DNA from: Anaerolineaceae bacterium UBA6105
GTDB taxonomy: Bacteria; Chloroflexota; Anaerolineae; Anaerolineales; Anaerolineaceae
Direction: 5' to 3'
Length of the DNA stretch: 7,767 nt
Assembly: GCA_002423495.1 (NCBI GenBank)
Contig: DIWN01000004.1
Span: forward strand, 1 to 7,767
Below the pieces are notes generated by a model. That model saw only the letters and a list, made by a program, of their open reading frames with translations, was not told the origin of the DNA and searched no databases. Of the stretch, positions 6,134-7,767 are shown piece after piece; the first letter of the stretch is position 1; every line of letters begins with the position of its first letter. The position numbers and the translations under genes are program-made.

Positions 6134-6162
6134 TTGACATTCAGGCTTTAATTTGTTATCCT
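6134..6162 (+). promoter_or_regulatory. sigma-70-type promoter of the lacI-like gene
   Basis: A perfect TTGACA (6134-6139) is followed after 17 nt by TATCCT (6157-6162), 4 of 6 matches to TATAAT. Transcription should start near 6169, immediately before the palindrome at 6172-6195. This promoter probably also drives the sugar-binding protein gene downstream. Confidence 0.7.
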
Positions 6163-6171
6163 ATTGTTAAT

Positions 6172-6195
6172 AATTACTAACGCGCGTTAATAGTT
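6172..6195. promoter_or_regulatory. candidate LacI-family operator (autoregulatory)
   Basis: A perfect 12-bp palindrome, TAACGCGCGTTA (6178-6189), extends to a 24-bp near-palindrome in which 10 of 12 position pairs match (mismatches at 6174/6193 and 6177/6190). LacI-family proteins bind even palindromes with a central CG, which this has. It lies just after the predicted transcription start and before the ribosome binding site, so binding would block the promoter. This points to autorepression of the regulator and repression of the downstream transport gene. Confidence 0.7.
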
Positions 6196-6208
6196 GCTAA
6201 GGAAACTA

Positions 6209-7306
6209 ATGAGTAGGAGAGTTACCAGTCAGGACGTGGCAGATCTGGCAGGAGTATCAAGAACTACTGTCTCTTTTGTCCTGAATAACGTCCATCGCTT
6301 CTCAATCCGCCCGGAGACGGCAGAAAAAGTCCGTCTGGCTGCCCAGGAACTGGGTTACTACCCGAACGCGTCCGCCAAAGCACTTGCATCCAATCAAACA
6401 AAAAATATCGGTCTGATCATCAGCCGAGCTCCGCAATATGTCGCTTCCGACCCCTTCCTTCCGCAGATTTTGAGTGGGCTCTTAGACGCCCTAAAACAAA
6501 ATTCACAAGGCTTGTTGCTGGAATGGGTGGAACCGGGGCAGCAACTACAGACCTACCTTGAACTTACCAGGGCGCACCACATCGACGGCATGATCCTGAT
6601 GACACCACGCCTTGATGATCCAGGCCTGCGGGCTTTGGAAGAAGCGGATATCCCGGTAGTCGTGATGGGCTATATCCCCGGATCATCCCTGCATTCAGTA
6701 GATGTGGACAACCTCACATCAGCCGAGGCTGCCGTGAACCATTTGATCGGGTTAGGGCACAGGTGTATTGCCTGTATAACCAACGCCCCGTTGCCTTATA
6801 GCTCAGCCATTCAAAGGCTGGATGGTTATAAATCAGCGCTTCAGAAGGCAGGCATCGAATTTAAGCCTGAGTTGGTGCGCGAAGCAGATTTTGATATCAA
6901 AAGCGGTCATCAACAGATGAAATCCCTGCTCCAATCAGACCAGGAGTTCACAGCCGTTTTTGTCGCAAGTGATAATGTCGCTTTGGGGGCATATTCTGCC
7001 CTGAGCGAGGCCGGGTTATCAATTCCGGATGACATATCAATTGTTGGTTTTGACGACATTCCAATGGCATCTTTTGTCACGCCTACCCTCACAACCGTGG
7101 CGGTATCGGGGCAGGAGATTGCCATCGAATCGTATAATTTACTTACTCGTTTGATGCGTGGAGATCTACCCGAGTCCCGCTCGGTTACTCTGCCCACACG
7201 TTTGATCCCTCGCGAATCTTCACGGGAGATAGGAAGGAGAGGAAAAAGAGGAGAAAGAGGAGCTGAGAAGACGTCTGCCAAGTTTGTAAGTTGTTTCAAC
7301 GATTAA
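6209..7306 (+). CDS. LacI-family transcriptional regulator of a sugar-uptake operon
   Basis: A 365-residue regulator. Residues 4-24 (VTSQDVADLAGVSRTTVSFVL) form the helix-turn-helix, and YYPNASAKALAS (50-61) is the hinge that inserts into the operator minor groove, with Leu59 as the expected intercalating residue. Residues 66-338 are the periplasmic-binding-protein-like effector domain, with NIGLI at its start, the VDVDN turn and VGFDDIPMASFVTPTLTTV near the end. The effector is probably a sugar, inferred from the neighbour. I chose ATG 6209, not the upstream in-frame TTG 6194, because AAGGA (6199-6203) lies 5 nt before it and the protein then begins MSRRVTSQDVA, like other family members. 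Family members usually end soon after the RESS motif (335-338). Here a 27-residue basic tail follows, encoded by a purine-rich stretch with a 9-nt repeat. The sugar-binding lipoprotein starts 21 nt after the stop with no separate promoter visible, so the two are probably cotranscribed. Confidence 0.93.
   Translation: MSRRVTSQDVADLAGVSRTTVSFVLNNVHRFSIRPETAEKVRLAAQELGYYPNASAKALASNQTKNIGLIISRAPQYVASDPFLPQILSGLLDALKQNSQGLLLEWVEPGQQLQTYLELTRAHHIDGMILMTPRLDDPGLRALEEADIPVVVMGYIPGSSLHSVDVDNLTSAEAAVNHLIGLGHRCIACITNAPLPYSSAIQRLDGYKSALQKAGIEFKPELVREADFDIKSGHQQMKSLLQSDQEFTAVFVASDNVALGAYSALSEAGLSIPDDISIVGFDDIPMASFVTPTLTTVAVSGQEIAIESYNLLTRLMRGDLPESRSVTLPTRLIPRESSREIGRRGKRGERGAEKTSAKFVSCFND
7238..7264 (+). 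repeat. 9-nt imperfect tandem repeat in a polypurine tract at the lacI 3' end
   Basis: Three consecutive 9-nt units, AGAGGAAAA, AGAGGAGAA and AGAGGAGCT, encode RGK-RGE-RGA. They sit in a polypurine run (7231-7262, 32 nt without a pyrimidine). The repeat is in frame and forms the start of the unusual basic tail of the LacI-like protein. Confidence 0.75.
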
Positions 7307-7327
7307 AACTTTTTCAAAGGAGAAACT

Positions 7328-7767
7328 ATGTTTAAGAAAAATGTTCTTTGGTCAACATTAGCCATTTTGCTAGTCGCGACTATGCTGCTTGGCGCCTGCC
7401 AGGCTGCGCCTGCTGAAGAACCTGTTGTGGAAGAACCGGTTGAAACCGTGGAAGCTCTGCCACAAGGACAGGAACTTGCCAACGCTTATGCTGGCATGTA
7501 CAAAGGCACAGTTGTCACAATGGCTGGTCCGTTCACTGACCAGGATGAGGTCGTTTTCAATGACAGCATCAAAGCATTTGAGGATGCGACCGGCATCGAT
7601 ATTCAATATACCGGCTCCAAGGAATTTGAAGCCAACATCAACATCCGTTTGGATGGTGGTGATGCCCCTGATATCGCTGACTACCCACAACCCGGTTTGT
7701 TAAGATATGCCGTGGAAAAGGGTTATGCCATCGATATGAACACCCTGATCGATCCTGACTGGATCAA
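7328..7767 (+). CDS. ABC transporter sugar-binding lipoprotein (alpha-glucoside AglE type), 5' part
   Basis: The first 146 codons are present; the gene runs off the window. It starts with a lipoprotein signal peptide (MFKKN, hydrophobic 7-21, LGAC with Cys24), then an acidic Pro/Glu-rich linker (about 25-45). The mature domain carries GTVVTMAGPFTDQD, FEDATGIDIQYTGSKEFEANI and GGDAPDIADYPQPGLL, which match extracellular solute-binding proteins of the AglE-like alpha-glucoside group. Such proteins capture oligosaccharides outside the membrane and deliver them to a two-subunit permease, whose genes are expected downstream of the window. AAAGGAGA (7316-7323) is a strong ribosome binding site 4 nt before the ATG. 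The LacI-family gene ends 21 nt upstream, so regulation by that protein through the palindrome at 6172-6195 is likely. The exact sugar cannot be read from this fragment. Confidence 0.9.
   Translation, partial: MFKKNVLWSTLAILLVATMLLGACQAAPAEEPVVEEPVETVEALPQGQELANAYAGMYKGTVVTMAGPFTDQDEVVFNDSIKAFEDATGIDIQYTGSKEFEANINIRLDGGDAPDIADYPQPGLLRYAVEKGYAIDMNTLIDPDWI

Noticed and set aside
6194..6208. TTG 6194 as the start of the LacI-family gene
   Set aside because: It overlaps the operator palindrome and lacks a ribosome binding site, whereas ATG 6209 has AAGGA at ideal spacing and gives the usual N-terminus.

Overview
The window looks like a chromosomal segment of an anaerobic or microaerophilic bacterium, most plausibly a member of the Chloroflexota (Anaerolineae-like). 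This is an inference from overall style: small lipoproteins with an LGAC lipobox, a LacI regulator directly ahead of an AglE-like sugar-binding lipoprotein, and a large CoA-disulfide-reductase/rhodanese/TusA/DsrE fusion. No rRNA or other marker gene is present to prove it. I see no mobile element, CRISPR array, tRNA or rRNA.

Left part (1-1620). A complete selD (selenide, water dikinase) lies on the minus strand at 1119-64. Its frame is interrupted by one in-frame UGA, which falls exactly at the catalytic Cys/Sec position, so the gene is best read as a selenoprotein of 351 residues with Sec18. A conventional gene call would start at an internal GTG (888) and lose the N-terminal catalytic part. 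Divergent from it is a small monocistronic lipoprotein gene (1246-1551) with its own promoter and a strong terminator. Its sequence looks like a small c-type cytochrome domain in which the CXXCH haem motif has become IEDEH.

Centre (1620-4660). An ArsR/SmtB-type repressor gene (1779-2135) is broken by an in-frame amber codon. Its stop abuts the start of an 823-residue four-domain protein: CoA-disulfide/persulfide reductase, then rhodanese, then TusA, then DsrE-like. This single chain carries candidate sulfur-carrying cysteines in every module. A perfect 16-bp hairpin terminator separates it from a convergent MFS transporter gene.

Right part (4660-7767). The MFS transporter (6029-4707, minus) is divergent from a LacI-family regulator (6209-7306). 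The LacI gene has a near-consensus promoter with a large palindrome just downstream of the -10, the arrangement expected for autorepression. It is followed after 21 nt by the start of an alpha-glucoside-type ABC transporter substrate-binding lipoprotein, cut by the window end. LacI, its operator and the binding protein look like the head of a sugar-uptake operon.

The two most interesting themes are selenium/sulfur handling (a Sec-containing SelD within about 1 kb of a persulfide-relay fusion protein whose repressor is broken) and the haem-less cytochrome-like lipoprotein between them.
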